Source of the DNA: Candidatus Thiodiazotropha endolucinida
Lineage (GTDB): Bacteria; Pseudomonadota; Gammaproteobacteria; Chromatiales; Chromatiaceae
Length of the DNA: 64,000 bases
Direction: 5' to 3'
Assembly (NCBI RefSeq): GCF_001715975.1
Contig: NZ_MARB01000012.1
Location: 87,432-151,431, forward strand
Shown: piece after piece, positions 28,482 to 37,715 of the stretch
Layout of the letters: each line of letters begins with the position of its first letter
Numbering within the stretch: the first letter of the stretch is position 1
Made by a program: the position numbers and the translations under genes
The notes under the pieces: model-generated
Seen by the model: the letters and a program-made list of their open reading frames with translations, nothing else
Database searches by the model: none
What the model was told of the DNA's origin: nothing

Positions 28482-31473
28482 CGTCATCCTCGTCGTCTAC
28501 ACCCTTCCAATTCAGTGAAAAATCCTCTGTGATACGCGTCAAGTTCGGATTGTAGGCTGGATCACGCTGCAACAGAGGTCCATATTTTTCCAGCATATAT
28601 TCGGCTTCACCACTGAAACGCAGTTGCTTTTCCGGTGTGTCCTCCGCACCACGGGAGGCCGGTTCGTGATGATAAAGCTCCGCATAGGGCGTCCATAGAT
28701 TATAATAGCCGGCTTGATAAATCCGAATACAGAGATCCACATCATTGAAGGCAACCGCAAGATGTTCACTATCAAAACCGCCCACGGCATCGAAAACCTC
28801 CCGCCTCAGCAACAGACAGGCAGCTGTCACCGCGGTGTAGTTCTGAATCAACACGGAACGCCCCATGTAGCCTTTGTTATCTTTACTCGAATATTTCATG
28901 GCATGGCCTGCCACACCCCCAAGACCCAACACTACACCACCGTGCTGTAAACGGTCGTCAGGATACCAGAGCCTTGCACCGACGGCACCGATCTCTGGCC
29001 TGACACCGTGACTCACCATCTCTCCCAGCCAGTCCGGAGAAATCACTTCGATATCGTCATTCATGAAACAGAGCAGTTCCCCGCTCGCATGTTCTACGGC
29101 AAAGTTGTTGATGGCGGAAAAATTGAAGGGATGGTCATAGTGCAATACCTTGGTAGCGTCCTGCCTGTCTAGCTCAGTGAGATACGTCAGGGTCGCCTGG
29201 TCATCGCTTTGGTTATCGACAATGATAAACTCAATACTCTTGTAGTCGCTCCTGTCACGTATGCTCTCAATGCATTGGCGCAACAATTGCTCGCCATTGC
29301 GGGTTGGGATGATTATCGAGACAAGCGGTTGGGAATCGGGCAGTTGATACCGCACCCGGATCATACCATCGATATATTCCGACTCCGTCACATCGGCTTT
29401 AAGTCCGCGAATTTCAAGATCGTCCTTAACCGCACGCAGGGCCGCATCCATTGCATAGGATTTTGCCTCTCCGCCCGAGGCGGTACTTTCCGGTATCGCA
29501 CGCCAGTGATACAAAATCCATGGTATATGACGCACCTGCTTGCGAGGATCGATCTCCCGCAAACACCTGAGCGCCAGATCGTAGTCCTGTGCGCCCTCGA
29601 AACCTTCACGCATTCCGCCCACCTTATCCACCAGGGAACGCTTGTAGACGCCGAAGTGACAGATCATGTTGTGGGAGCGCATCAGATCCGGATTGAAATC
29701 CGGCTTGAAGTAGTGGTCGAATCGCACCTCTTCGTTATTCAGTTTGTCTTCATCGGAGTAAACAATCTCAGCATGCGGATTGAGAATGATCTCCTGGGCC
29801 ACAAAATAGAGTGCAAAGTCAGCCAATTGATCATCGTGATCCATCAGGGCAACATAATCCCCGCTTGCCATGGAAAAGGCGGAATTCGTGGCATTCGAGA
29901 TGTGGCCATTCTCCTCCCGACAGATGACCTTGATGCGTTTGTATCGGCGCATGTATTCATCCAACACGCGCTTAATATGTGGTCGCGTGGATGCATCATC
30001 CGCGATACACAGCTCCCAATCCTCATAGGATTGTGCAAGCACTGAGTCGAGTGCAGCCCGCAGCAAATATTCATCGACGTTATACACCGGCATGACAATC
30101 GAGATGAAAGGCCTGTCAGGATGTTCATTGAGCTGTTCAACCATTTCAAGGGTCGGCACACCGACTGGCTCCACATCCCTGATCCACAACGAGTAGTCAT
30201 AGGTTGGTGATGATTCAGTATTCAACTGTTCGCGTATCGCCTGTAGACCACCCAGTTTCCACAACCGCACCGTCTCCCGGCTCCAGTCGCCTATCAGGCT
30301 AGGCTCTTTCCTCAGTTTCTTCAGTTCCGGTGCAAATCTACGCATTAGCCGTAATGGTTTGGTCAATGCCATGTAGGCGCGCCAACCCCGACTGTTCACG
30401 ACAGCCCGAAGATCCTTTTTCGTATGTTTAAGGTCATTTTTGAGCCAAAACAGGTCATGGTTCATGGAGCGATTACTCCTGTCCATAATCTGTAGCTGGC
30501 TCTGCAATTCACTCCTCAGACTACGCTCCTTCGCTAAGGCGTTGTGCGCTTCCCGGGCCTCCCTGATCGCATTCTCCATAGCGTCTCTGTGCCTGACCAA
30601 CTCATCGTTCAAAGTACCCAGCGCCTGCTGTTGATCCTGCAGAATCCCGTCCCGCTCTTCCACCATTTTGAGGCGTGTCTCTGCGGTACTGCCTGCCTGA
30701 TGCAACTCATCGAGCAGATTTCTATAGACCTCGACCGAGGCCTGCATCGGCTTGTCGTTGAGGACAGGAAATTCCTCGACAGTGACACTGCTGTCCGGGG
30801 TTGCAGAGACAATGTACTGAAAGGCTGCCGCATCCGGCGTATGAAACAGCGCAAGTCCACGTTCACTCGCCTCAAACCCCATCCTCTCCAGCCGCTTCTC
30901 AATTTCGGAATCGGCCATATCGTGAAAGGTGTAAGTCAGCTCGTTAACCCTGAAGCCGCTGCGGGCAAACATCTCGCGCAAAGAGCTGTAGGTAAACAGA
31001 TGCAGATGGGTGCGATCAAGAAGTCCCGTGTCCTCATAGGTGAAACGGCCTTCCAACAGTTCGAGACGAAGCGAAGCATGGGCGCCATTGGGTAATGAGG
31101 CGAGAAGGATTCCCCCGTCACTCAACAGATCGGGAAGTTTCTTGAGCAGGGCAATGGGATCGCGCAGATGCTCGAGTATGTCGGCACAGGTGATGATATC
31201 GAATCGTTCATCGCCAAGGCTTTTCAACCAGCCTCTGCTTTGCACATCCCCAACGATGACACGATCGCACACCGTTTTGGCTCTGTTCGCCATGCTCCGG
31301 TCGATCTCAACGCCCACCACATAGCAATCCTTCTCCCGTCGCAGGTAATCTGACATATAGCCGGTCGCACATCCCAACTCAAGTACCCGGCTGCCAGTCG
31401 GTATCCGTTTAACCAACTGGGTATGGGAATTGTTTTCGACATTCAAATCGAGTTTAAAATCGTATTCAGCCAC
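28474..31473 (-). CDS. Trifunctional methyltransferase / double family 2 glycosyltransferase
   Basis: 999 residues starting at GTG. Domains in order: class I SAM methyltransferase (about 25-165, with VLELGCATGY and CADILEHL); a charged coiled-coil linker (about 245-350); a first GT2 domain (about 455-660, SIVMPVYNVDEY, ADDAS, DHDD); a second GT2 domain (about 705-930, SIIIPTRNGE, VDNQSDD, NDDIEV). A protein of this build could assemble and cap a glycan, the coiled coil setting chain length as in WbdD-type enzymes. That comparison is inference. It ends with an acidic tail. Confidence 0.9.
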   Translation of the reverse strand: MAEYDFKLDLNVENNSHTQLVKRIPTGSRVLELGCATGYMSDYLRREKDCYVVGVEIDRSMANRAKTVCDRVIVGDVQSRGWLKSLGDERFDIITCADILEHLRDPIALLKKLPDLLSDGGILLASLPNGAHASLRLELLEGRFTYEDTGLLDRTHLHLFTYSSLREMFARSGFRVNELTYTFHDMADSEIEKRLERMGFEASERGLALFHTPDAAAFQYIVSATPDSSVTVEEFPVLNDKPMQASVEVYRNLLDELHQAGSTAETRLKMVEERDGILQDQQQALGTLNDELVRHRDAMENAIREAREAHNALAKERSLRSELQSQLQIMDRSNRSMNHDLFWLKNDLKHTKKDLRAVVNSRGWRAYMALTKPLRLMRRFAPELKKLRKEPSLIGDWSRETVRLWKLGGLQAIREQLNTESSPTYDYSLWIRDVEPVGVPTLEMVEQLNEHPDRPFISIVMPVYNVDEYLLRAALDSVLAQSYEDWELCIADDASTRPHIKRVLDEYMRRYKRIKVICREENGHISNATNSAFSMASGDYVALMDHDDQLADFALYFVAQEIILNPHAEIVYSDEDKLNNEEVRFDHYFKPDFNPDLMRSHNMICHFGVYKRSLVDKVGGMREGFEGAQDYDLALRCLREIDPRKQVRHIPWILYHWRAIPESTASGGEAKSYAMDAALRAVKDDLEIRGLKADVTESEYIDGMIRVRYQLPDSQPLVSIIIPTRNGEQLLRQCIESIRDRSDYKSIEFIIVDNQSDDQATLTYLTELDRQDATKVLHYDHPFNFSAINNFAVEHASGELLCFMNDDIEVISPDWLGEMVSHGVRPEIGAVGARLWYPDDRLQHGGVVLGLGGVAGHAMKYSSKDNKGYMGRSVLIQNYTAVTAACLLLRREVFDAVGGFDSEHLAVAFNDVDLCIRIYQAGYYNLWTPYAELYHHEPASRGAEDTPEKQLRFSGEAEYMLEKYGPLLQRDPAYNPNLTRITEDFSLNWKGVDDEDDDV

Positions 31474-31597
31474 GTGGATACTATCGACGAATTAGTTGGA
31501 TTGGTTACTTATCGGTCAGCTACTCGAACCATAGCAGAGCGTCACTGACTTAGACACGGATAAATGTTGGTAAAAGTACCGACCCGCGCCAACCGCT

Positions 31598-32500
31598 TCA
31601 CTCAGCACTTTGCTGCTGTTGCTTTTGCGCATACGCTTCGACTTTATCTTCATAGATGCTGGCCTTGTTTTTCTTGAGAAGCTTATCGAAGTATTCATCA
31701 CGCCGGTTCTGGATATAATCGCTCTTCATTTTCAAAACAAGTTTTTCCTTTACCTGATCGAAGGTTAATTTTTTTGGCGAATAACGGTTCACCAGCTTGA
31801 TGATATGATAGCCAAATTGTGTCTCTACTATATCGCTGATCTCTCCCGGTTTATGCATCGCCGCTACAGCCTCGTCGAAGGGTTCAACCATTGAACCTCG
31901 TTTGAACACCCCCAATGAGCCTTTATTTTTCAGGGTCACCGTATCCTCTGAATAGACCATGACTAGATCCTCAAAGGTACTTAGTCCACTGTCGAGCTCC
32001 GCTTTCACCTTTTTGATAATCTCCAACGCCTCTTCCTTGGGGTGGTGCTTGGGCAATCTATCCGTCGTGGAGATCAGGATATGTTTTGCTTCAAATCGTT
32101 CGGGTATCGTGTAGGCTTCGGGATTCCCGTGATACTGTTCCTTGGCAGCCTGTTCAAAATCCGGAATGGGTTCGGCGTCGATCTGCTTCAAACGCTCCAA
32201 ATAGAGTAGTTTTTCCCTTTGACGGCGAAGCTTGGCCTGAAACAACTCTGAATCACCGAGGCCGCTTTTTTCAGCCTCTTCGGAGAGGGCGCGAATCAGG
32301 TAGATCTGACGCAACAGTTTCAATAGCTGATTATGGTCTGCCACAACCTTGCTTCTGGCATCCTCCGGTCCACTCAATAACAGCGCATCCAGGTCCACAT
32401 CCTTGACCTCAATATCTCCGCCGAACATCAAAGTCTCACCAGCCATCGCTGTGACGGGTGACAGGTAGAGAGCCACGATTAGTAACAAACAGATCCTCAT
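31598..32500 (-). CDS. Periplasmic parvulin-type peptidyl-prolyl isomerase
   Basis: 300 residues with a signal peptide (1-20, cut near AMA). An N-terminal helical SurA-like chaperone region (about 25-125) precedes one parvulin domain (about 135-230, with HILIST, KNKGSLGVFKRGSMV and ETQFGYHIIKL). The C-terminal 60 residues are charged and helical. Such proteins fold exported or outer-membrane proteins. The ATG has AGAGG upstream. It lies between the large glycosyltransferase gene and a putative surface protein gene. Confidence 0.92.
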   Translation of the reverse strand: MRICLLLIVALYLSPVTAMAGETLMFGGDIEVKDVDLDALLLSGPEDARSKVVADHNQLLKLLRQIYLIRALSEEAEKSGLGDSELFQAKLRRQREKLLYLERLKQIDAEPIPDFEQAAKEQYHGNPEAYTIPERFEAKHILISTTDRLPKHHPKEEALEIIKKVKAELDSGLSTFEDLVMVYSEDTVTLKNKGSLGVFKRGSMVEPFDEAVAAMHKPGEISDIVETQFGYHIIKLVNRYSPKKLTFDQVKEKLVLKMKSDYIQNRRDEYFDKLLKKNKASIYEDKVEAYAQKQQQQSAE

Positions 32501-32721
32501 TGGTTACCTCTAAACAGTCTGCATAAAGTAGGTTGGGAATTATACGGCGGCACCATCGACAACGCCATTTCTCTATAGACGATCACAACGATTATCAGTT
32601 CAAACCATGTAGATTTGTGAACATGCTCTACGAAAACCCGACAGTGATGCAATCATTAGTCAAATCGTTCTGCAAGACGTTGCAAGGCATTCATTGCGGC
32701 CAGTAATTAAATTATACGCAT

Positions 32722-32751
32722 AAAAAAAGGCAGGCCTTTCGGCCTGCCTTT
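32722..32751 (-). terminator. Strong Rho-independent terminator after the surface-protein gene
   Basis: An 11-bp perfect stem (32726-32736 with 32741-32751) encloses a 4-base loop. On the minus strand it is followed by seven T residues (A-run at 32722-32728 on the plus strand). It lies about 30 bases after the stop of the frameshifted exported protein gene and suits a highly expressed gene. Confidence 0.92.
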
Positions 32752-32781
32752 ACACGTTTCGCTTACGCGATTCGTACTTGG

Positions 32782-34576
32782 TTACGGAGTGCGGTTGACG
32801 CTACGGATCAGGTCAACAGTCTCACCCAGCTGAGCGGGACCGACATCGCCCGCCATGGCGGAGAAGCCGATGACCGGAACACCAGTCCATACGCCAGCTG
32901 CTGCGCCGATACCACCGACGGGCTCAGTCAAAGCAATGATGCTAGGATTGGTCTCGTAGTCGTACTCGGCAGCCGCGCTGATGGTCACCCAACCAGCCTC
33001 GAAGCCACTATCCAGGTTCCAGTTGAAGACGTTGGCAGCCGGGGTACCCAGTACGGATTGGTTACCGCCCGCGGCACGGTTCACGGAGACAACATTGACC
33101 TCACGCTCCAGCGCGACGATAGTCGGCGCGTCGATCGGCACAGGCGAGAAGTCGTCAGCACCTGGAACAACCGTAGCAGTCTGCTCTTCATAGTCGTAGT
33201 AGGTCAGGCCGACTTCGACATCAGGCTCAGCATTAGCCGCATAACCCGCGTTCTCACAGATAGCGCCAGCACCGTCGTTCGGATAGTCGTTGGCAGGTGT
33301 ACCCAGAGTCGGAAGTGCAACGGTAGCACCATCATCGACACCATCATTCAGCGTACCCACACAAGCAACCAGAGGACCGGCAGCGCCATCCAGGTCGTTG
33401 GTCAAGGTACCACTGTTGTAGATACCGTGCTTACGCAGCGGGAAGGTCATGACGATATCGGTCTCACCGTTGATCCCAGCCTCAACGAAGTAAGGTGCGG
33501 AGACTGCATCAGCACTGAGGATCAGCGCCAACGGCAGCGGGTTGGAACCCATGGGGATGGACGGGTTGGGTGCGATATCGTTGATGGAGCCAGTGTCATA
33601 CTCAACCAGAGGTGCAACGATGGTCTTCACGCCAGCGCCGGTATTATCCAGCATGTTGGCAACCTGTACGTCACCGGAGGCCAGAGACGGCAGCAGATAG
33701 TTGGAAGCGTCATCTGACTGATAGTGCTGAGCAACAGTGGAGTAATCGTCGATATGAGTGCCCTGCTCAACGAAGGCGGCGCCTGTTGCGGTGTTGATCA
33801 TGATGGAGTAGGCGTTGATACCGCCCGTAGGCTCAACCAGGCCAGCGTTCATGGTGTCCGCATATGGCGCAGCAGGACCACCAGCGTCTTGGGCAACACC
33901 TTCAGTCGTCATCGCGCCAGGCTCGAAACCATTGACCGGAGCGCCAGCAGCGCCAGCGGTCCAGGCATCACTGACCACAGAGCAGCCAGCGGGCATGCCA
34001 GTAGCGTCATGCAACAGGCCAGCCGGGATAGAACGGTCGCCGGCGACTGCATTGATGGCACCATCAGCAGTTCCGCTGGCATCGATCTCGGCTTCGTCAC
34101 CACCGTCTACAGCGATACCCGCACCGTCTGCAACCACGCCCATCTCGATGATCTCGACATAACCTTCGGTCAGATCTTCGTCGGTGGTGGCGGTGTAGAT
34201 GTTACGGAAGTCGACACCAGCCTGCAGCGCAGCCTTGGCAGGATAGGTACAAGTCTCGTCTTCGGTGATGATGTTGGCAACAGAACCATTCAGACGGATG
34301 GTGGCGTTCCAGACATCAAAAGGCGACATGTAGACGTTGAAGTCGAGCACGTCGGCAGAGATACGGGACTCACGGAATCTAAGCTTGACAGCCTTGTACT
34401 CGCCCGTGGTGTTGGTGATGGGTGATGTTGACGTTGGTGATAAAGTTGTTGTTTACATTGTAGTAAGGCAGCAGCGCAACTTGACCTGTTCCGTCTGTAT
34501 TGACGTGAGCCGCATTGACTCCGGCAGTAGCGGTAGCCATCAGCATGGCTGCAGCGATCTTAGATTTTCTCAACAC
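32782..34576 (-). pseudogene. Exported Gly/Ala/Asp-rich protein, frameshifted by a 7-bp tandem duplication
   Basis: Two adjoining frames make one gene. The first (34576-34379) starts at a GTG with AGGAG upstream and encodes a signal peptide (about 1-22, ending GVNAA), then HVNTDGTGQVALLPYYNVN. The second encodes the remaining 520 or so residues. Two adjacent copies of GGTGATG (34414-34427) shift the frame by one. Removing one copy gives a continuous 595-residue protein reading VNITNTTGEYKAVKLRFRES across the join. The mature part is acidic, low in Cys and Lys, and lacks a recognised domain. It is probably a surface or periplasmic protein. A strong terminator follows. Confidence 0.8.
34414..34427 (-). 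repeat. Perfect 7-bp tandem duplication (2 x GGTGATG)
   Basis: Two adjacent identical 7-mers lie inside the coding part for the N-terminus of the exported protein. Loss of one copy restores a full reading frame. Such a repeat can be gained or lost by replication slippage. Confidence 0.9.
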
Positions 34577-35077
34577 AGTTGTGTCTCCTATTACTTTTGC
34601 GTGTTAACACTAAAAAACTAACTGAGCCTGTTTATGCGGCCAGCTAAAAGCCTTGAGATCAGGCGCATGTCGAGGATTATCGACCCAAACCCAAGACCGT
34701 GCAAGGGAATGATCATTCCTTTTGTGAGGGAGGTCTCAGCAACAAGTTACCTTACACTCCTAATTCTCACGCAGGGAAGTCTAACATAAATCCTCTACCT
34801 AACAAACGCTATTCTAGCAAAAAAAACAAAAAATGTTGCAAATTTACCAAAAAAGACACTAAGTACATGATAAAAAAAGAAATATATTTTGTAGTCTGTT
34901 GTAAATAGTGACTTGATCAAATGGGATTGCGGCTTGAAAAGCACCCGAATTTTCCAATTATAGAGCAACTTTAATGATGTATGATCGACACCCTTAAAAC
35001 ATAAATCAATAACTCATTGATTTATAAGTTAATTGTTATGCCTGTATCAAAAATACAACAAGTTGCCGTATGTGTGG
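34577..35077. other. AT-rich leader/promoter region of the exported protein gene
   Basis: 501 bases between the exported protein gene and the lipoprotein gene, both on the minus strand. The part 34,790-34,930 is very AT-rich, with long A-runs. It should carry the promoter and 5' leader of the exported protein gene. No gene was supported here. Confidence 0.55.
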
Positions 35078-35536
35078 TTAATTCATCGTGGGAAGAAAAC
35101 CCCAATTTCCATCCCCATCTTTTACCCACTTTTCCTTGATCTGGTTGCCTGTCTCGACAGGCCCCTTCATGAGTGGATAACGGATAACAACCCTTATATC
35201 GACCACCGCAGTACAAACTTCAGCAGACTCGCAGGATACCTCCGATACCTCAGCCGATTTCCAGATTCCCACCCCTTTCACCGTCTTCTGATAGTGGGGA
35301 AACGGCGTCACCTGGCGATAGCCAGTCGAAAGATATTCATAGGCGGACTCCACGCGCCCCTCTATCAACAACCCCCAGCGCTCCTGCGCCCTTTTCGCGA
35401 CGATCTCCTGATCTGACATCGCCTCATCGAGAGGCGCCATGGCGCAGCCTCCCGATATCAGGGGGATTGCAAGCAAGGCCAACCATTTAAAGCGCTGTAG
35501 GCAAGCAACTCTCATAATCTTAGTCATAATATTCAT
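35078..35536 (-). CDS. Small lipoprotein of unknown function
   Basis: 152 residues from ATG 35536; ATGs at 35527 and 35515 are alternatives and none has a strong ribosome site. A basic N-terminus and hydrophobic stretch end in the lipobox LISGGC, so the protein is probably lipid-anchored. The mature 115 residues include RAQERWGLLIEGRVESAYEYL and WVKDGDGNWGFL, a pattern resembling NTF2-like folds. Function is not known. It lies just downstream of the acyltransferase gene in the polysaccharide export unit. Confidence 0.75.
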   Translation of the reverse strand: MNIMTKIMRVACLQRFKWLALLAIPLISGGCAMAPLDEAMSDQEIVAKRAQERWGLLIEGRVESAYEYLSTGYRQVTPFPHYQKTVKGVGIWKSAEVSEVSCESAEVCTAVVDIRVVIRYPLMKGPVETGNQIKEKWVKDGDGNWGFLPTMN

Positions 35537-35599
35537 GTCCAACTGAAGAGGGCCGATTCTACGAGACCGTATTAACGGGTTCAATCCCTCACCATCTCC

Positions 35600-36517
35600 T
35601 CATACTTCGCCCCAGAACATGGGCAGCGCCGGCCATTGCCACCAGCGGCCGGGATTGAGACGGATCCTGCGCTCTATATCCGCCACCAACAGGGCCATTG
35701 ATTCATCGGCCGGTAATGCGCCCGCTTCATGGGCCGGCAAAAAGTCGAGGATCAATCCATGCCTGTGTTCCTCGACACAAAAAGGCTGTATCAGGGCGCC
35801 GGTCTTTTTTGCCAGTTTAATCGTACCTTCGGGAAAAAAGGCCTCGCGACCGAAAAACGGAACGCTTACCAGGCCGGCGCTCCCCTTCGCATAGGGGACA
35901 TCGAGCAATATGGCGAACGGTTGTCTTCTCAGGGCCTCCAGCAAGGGCCGCATGTTAGCTGCGCCAGGCATCAGAAAGTCCCCCCGATAGCAAGCCCTCA
36001 GGCGGGAGAGTTTCAACTTGCGATATCTGTACTCGGGTCCGGCCAGGCCCCAGGTGTTCCGCTCTTCATCATCCCTGGCCAAGGCCCCTGTTGCAATACC
36101 GTAGGCCGCCGTGGTCACGCCCAGCATCCAGAATCGGCCCAGGTGGGCGCCGGCGAAGATCATCGGCCGGCCGTCCCGTCTTGCCTCCAGGACCTGCTGA
36201 AAGTTTCTGACTTCGATGGTTTTGGCCACCTGCTCCACGGTCCTCAAGTGCGGATAGCGCCAGGTGTCGAGGATCTCTCTCTGCTGCAAGCCATAGAAAT
36301 AATCGGTCCACTGTCGATACTGCGCCGCAGATTCGCCTGGTATGGCCCGACTCATCTGATGGGCTATCTGCTCGGCCATCTCTTTCTGCCTTGCACACTC
36401 CCACTTGCCGTAGAGACTCGCCAGTCGATAGGCGATATAGCGTGGGAAATGGGATAATACAGGAAACAGCAGCCTGTATTTCAGCGCCAGATCCCAGTGC
36501 TCAAATGGTTGCAACAT
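35600..36517 (-). CDS. LpxL/HtrB-like acyltransferase family protein with altered active site
   Basis: 305 residues, soluble or peripheral, with the layout of the lipid A acyltransferase family: an N-terminal amphipathic part, the histidine block near residue 125, and a C-terminal VPFFGREAFFPEGTIKLAKK block that normally holds the substrate-binding residues. In active members the histidine block is H-x4-E/D. Here it reads HLGRFW, so the acidic residue is replaced by Trp. It may have another role or be inactive. It overlaps the Wzt-like gene by 17 bases, linking it to polysaccharide export. Confidence 0.8.
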   Translation of the reverse strand: MLQPFEHWDLALKYRLLFPVLSHFPRYIAYRLASLYGKWECARQKEMAEQIAHQMSRAIPGESAAQYRQWTDYFYGLQQREILDTWRYPHLRTVEQVAKTIEVRNFQQVLEARRDGRPMIFAGAHLGRFWMLGVTTAAYGIATGALARDDEERNTWGLAGPEYRYRKLKLSRLRACYRGDFLMPGAANMRPLLEALRRQPFAILLDVPYAKGSAGLVSVPFFGREAFFPEGTIKLAKKTGALIQPFCVEEHRHGLILDFLPAHEAGALPADESMALLVADIERRIRLNPGRWWQWPALPMFWGEV

Positions 36518-37715
36518 GCTTCACCGGCCCCCATTGGTGGGCCATTTTCACCAGTCCCACCTCGCTGCTTTCGTGTCGCACCTTGAACTGGCAGCAGACC
36601 GGGCGAGAATCGTAGACGTGCAATCCGCTGCGGTCGATCAACCAGGCCTCCAAGGCATAGTCACCCGACATCAACATCAGAGGATCAAAGAGTAGACGTG
36701 CACCATGGACAGTCCCGTCAATGGGCAGCAGATTGCATTGATCGATCAGGGTCGAGACACCGTAGACCTGCAAACCGTCATTGCGGATCAACACCAACCC
36801 GATATGCACGTCATCGACCGGGCGCGTCCCGATCTCCGCCCGCACATTGATCGCCAAGGCGTCCCCCTGTCGAAACAGCGGGGCGCCCTCTGCAGTATCG
36901 ACACCCCCCTCGAGGGAGACTTCCTGAAGGTAGACATCGCTTACCGCATCCGTTTCTGCAGATAGCCGTTGACCCGTGGGACTGCCGCCCTGCCGGGAAC
37001 GGACATAATCCTGATAGTCATCCACTACCGTGGCGGAATCGCCCTGGGCCCTGATCACACCATGATCCAGCCAGATCGCCTGCTCGCACAACTCTTTCAC
37101 CTGATAGAGATTATGTGAACAAAACACCAAGGTGCGTTTTTCGTCGCGAAACCCCATCATTCGGTCCATGCTCTTCTTCTGGAACAGCGCATCACCGACC
37201 GACAGGGCCTCGTCCACAATCAGCACATCGGGCTCGATCGAGGTCACCACCGAAAAGGCAAGTCTCACAAACATCCCGGACGAGTAGGATTTGACCGGCC
37301 GCATGATGGCGTCACCCAGCTCGGAAAAAGCGATGATATCGGGTATGCGGGTCTTGGTTTCAACTGCACCGAGGCCGAGCATCGAACAGGCCAGACGAAT
37401 ATTCTCCAAGCCGGAGAATTCCGGATGGAATCCCGATCCCAGTTCCAGGATCGCAGACTTTCGCCCTTCTATGTGCAGGGTGCCGGATGAGGGTTGCAAG
37501 GTGCCCGCCAACAGTTTGAGCAGTGTCGACTTGCCGGCCCCGTTGTCGCCAATGACACCGAACGTCGCACCTTTCTCGATAGTCAGATCGATTGGAGTCA
37601 GGGCCTTGATCTCAGTATGAAAGGGCCTCTTCAACAACCACTCTTTGAAGAGGTCCACGGGCTTTGCATACTGTCGATAGTTTTTCGACAACTGTTGGGC
37701 TTGAATCGCGATCAC
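36501..37715 (-). CDS. Wzt-like ABC exporter ATP-binding subunit with glycan-binding C-domain
   Basis: 404 residues from the GTG at 37715, which overlaps the permease stop as GTGA and has AAGGA upstream. The ATPase domain has Walker A GDNGAGKST (about 54-62), signature YSSGMF and Walker B VLIVDEALSVGD. After residue 240 a beta-rich Wzt-type C-terminal domain follows; in Wzt this binds the end of the O-polysaccharide chain. With the permease it forms an inner-membrane exporter for a lipid-linked polysaccharide. Confidence 0.93.
   Translation of the reverse strand: MIAIQAQQLSKNYRQYAKPVDLFKEWLLKRPFHTEIKALTPIDLTIEKGATFGVIGDNGAGKSTLLKLLAGTLQPSSGTLHIEGRKSAILELGSGFHPEFSGLENIRLACSMLGLGAVETKTRIPDIIAFSELGDAIMRPVKSYSSGMFVRLAFSVVTSIEPDVLIVDEALSVGDALFQKKSMDRMMGFRDEKRTLVFCSHNLYQVKELCEQAIWLDHGVIRAQGDSATVVDDYQDYVRSRQGGSPTGQRLSAETDAVSDVYLQEVSLEGGVDTAEGAPLFRQGDALAINVRAEIGTRPVDDVHIGLVLIRNDGLQVYGVSTLIDQCNLLPIDGTVHGARLLFDPLMLMSGDYALEAWLIDRSGLHVYDSRPVCCQFKVRHESSEVGLVKMAHQWGPVKHVATI

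Noticed and set aside
29209-30045. A 278-codon frame antisense to the methyltransferase/glycosyltransferase gene
   Set aside because: The opposite strand encodes clear GT2 motifs over the same bases; the antisense frame has no domain.
34699-34908. A 69-codon plus-strand frame in the AT-rich leader
   Set aside because: Lysine-rich from A-runs, with no ribosome site and no family resemblance.
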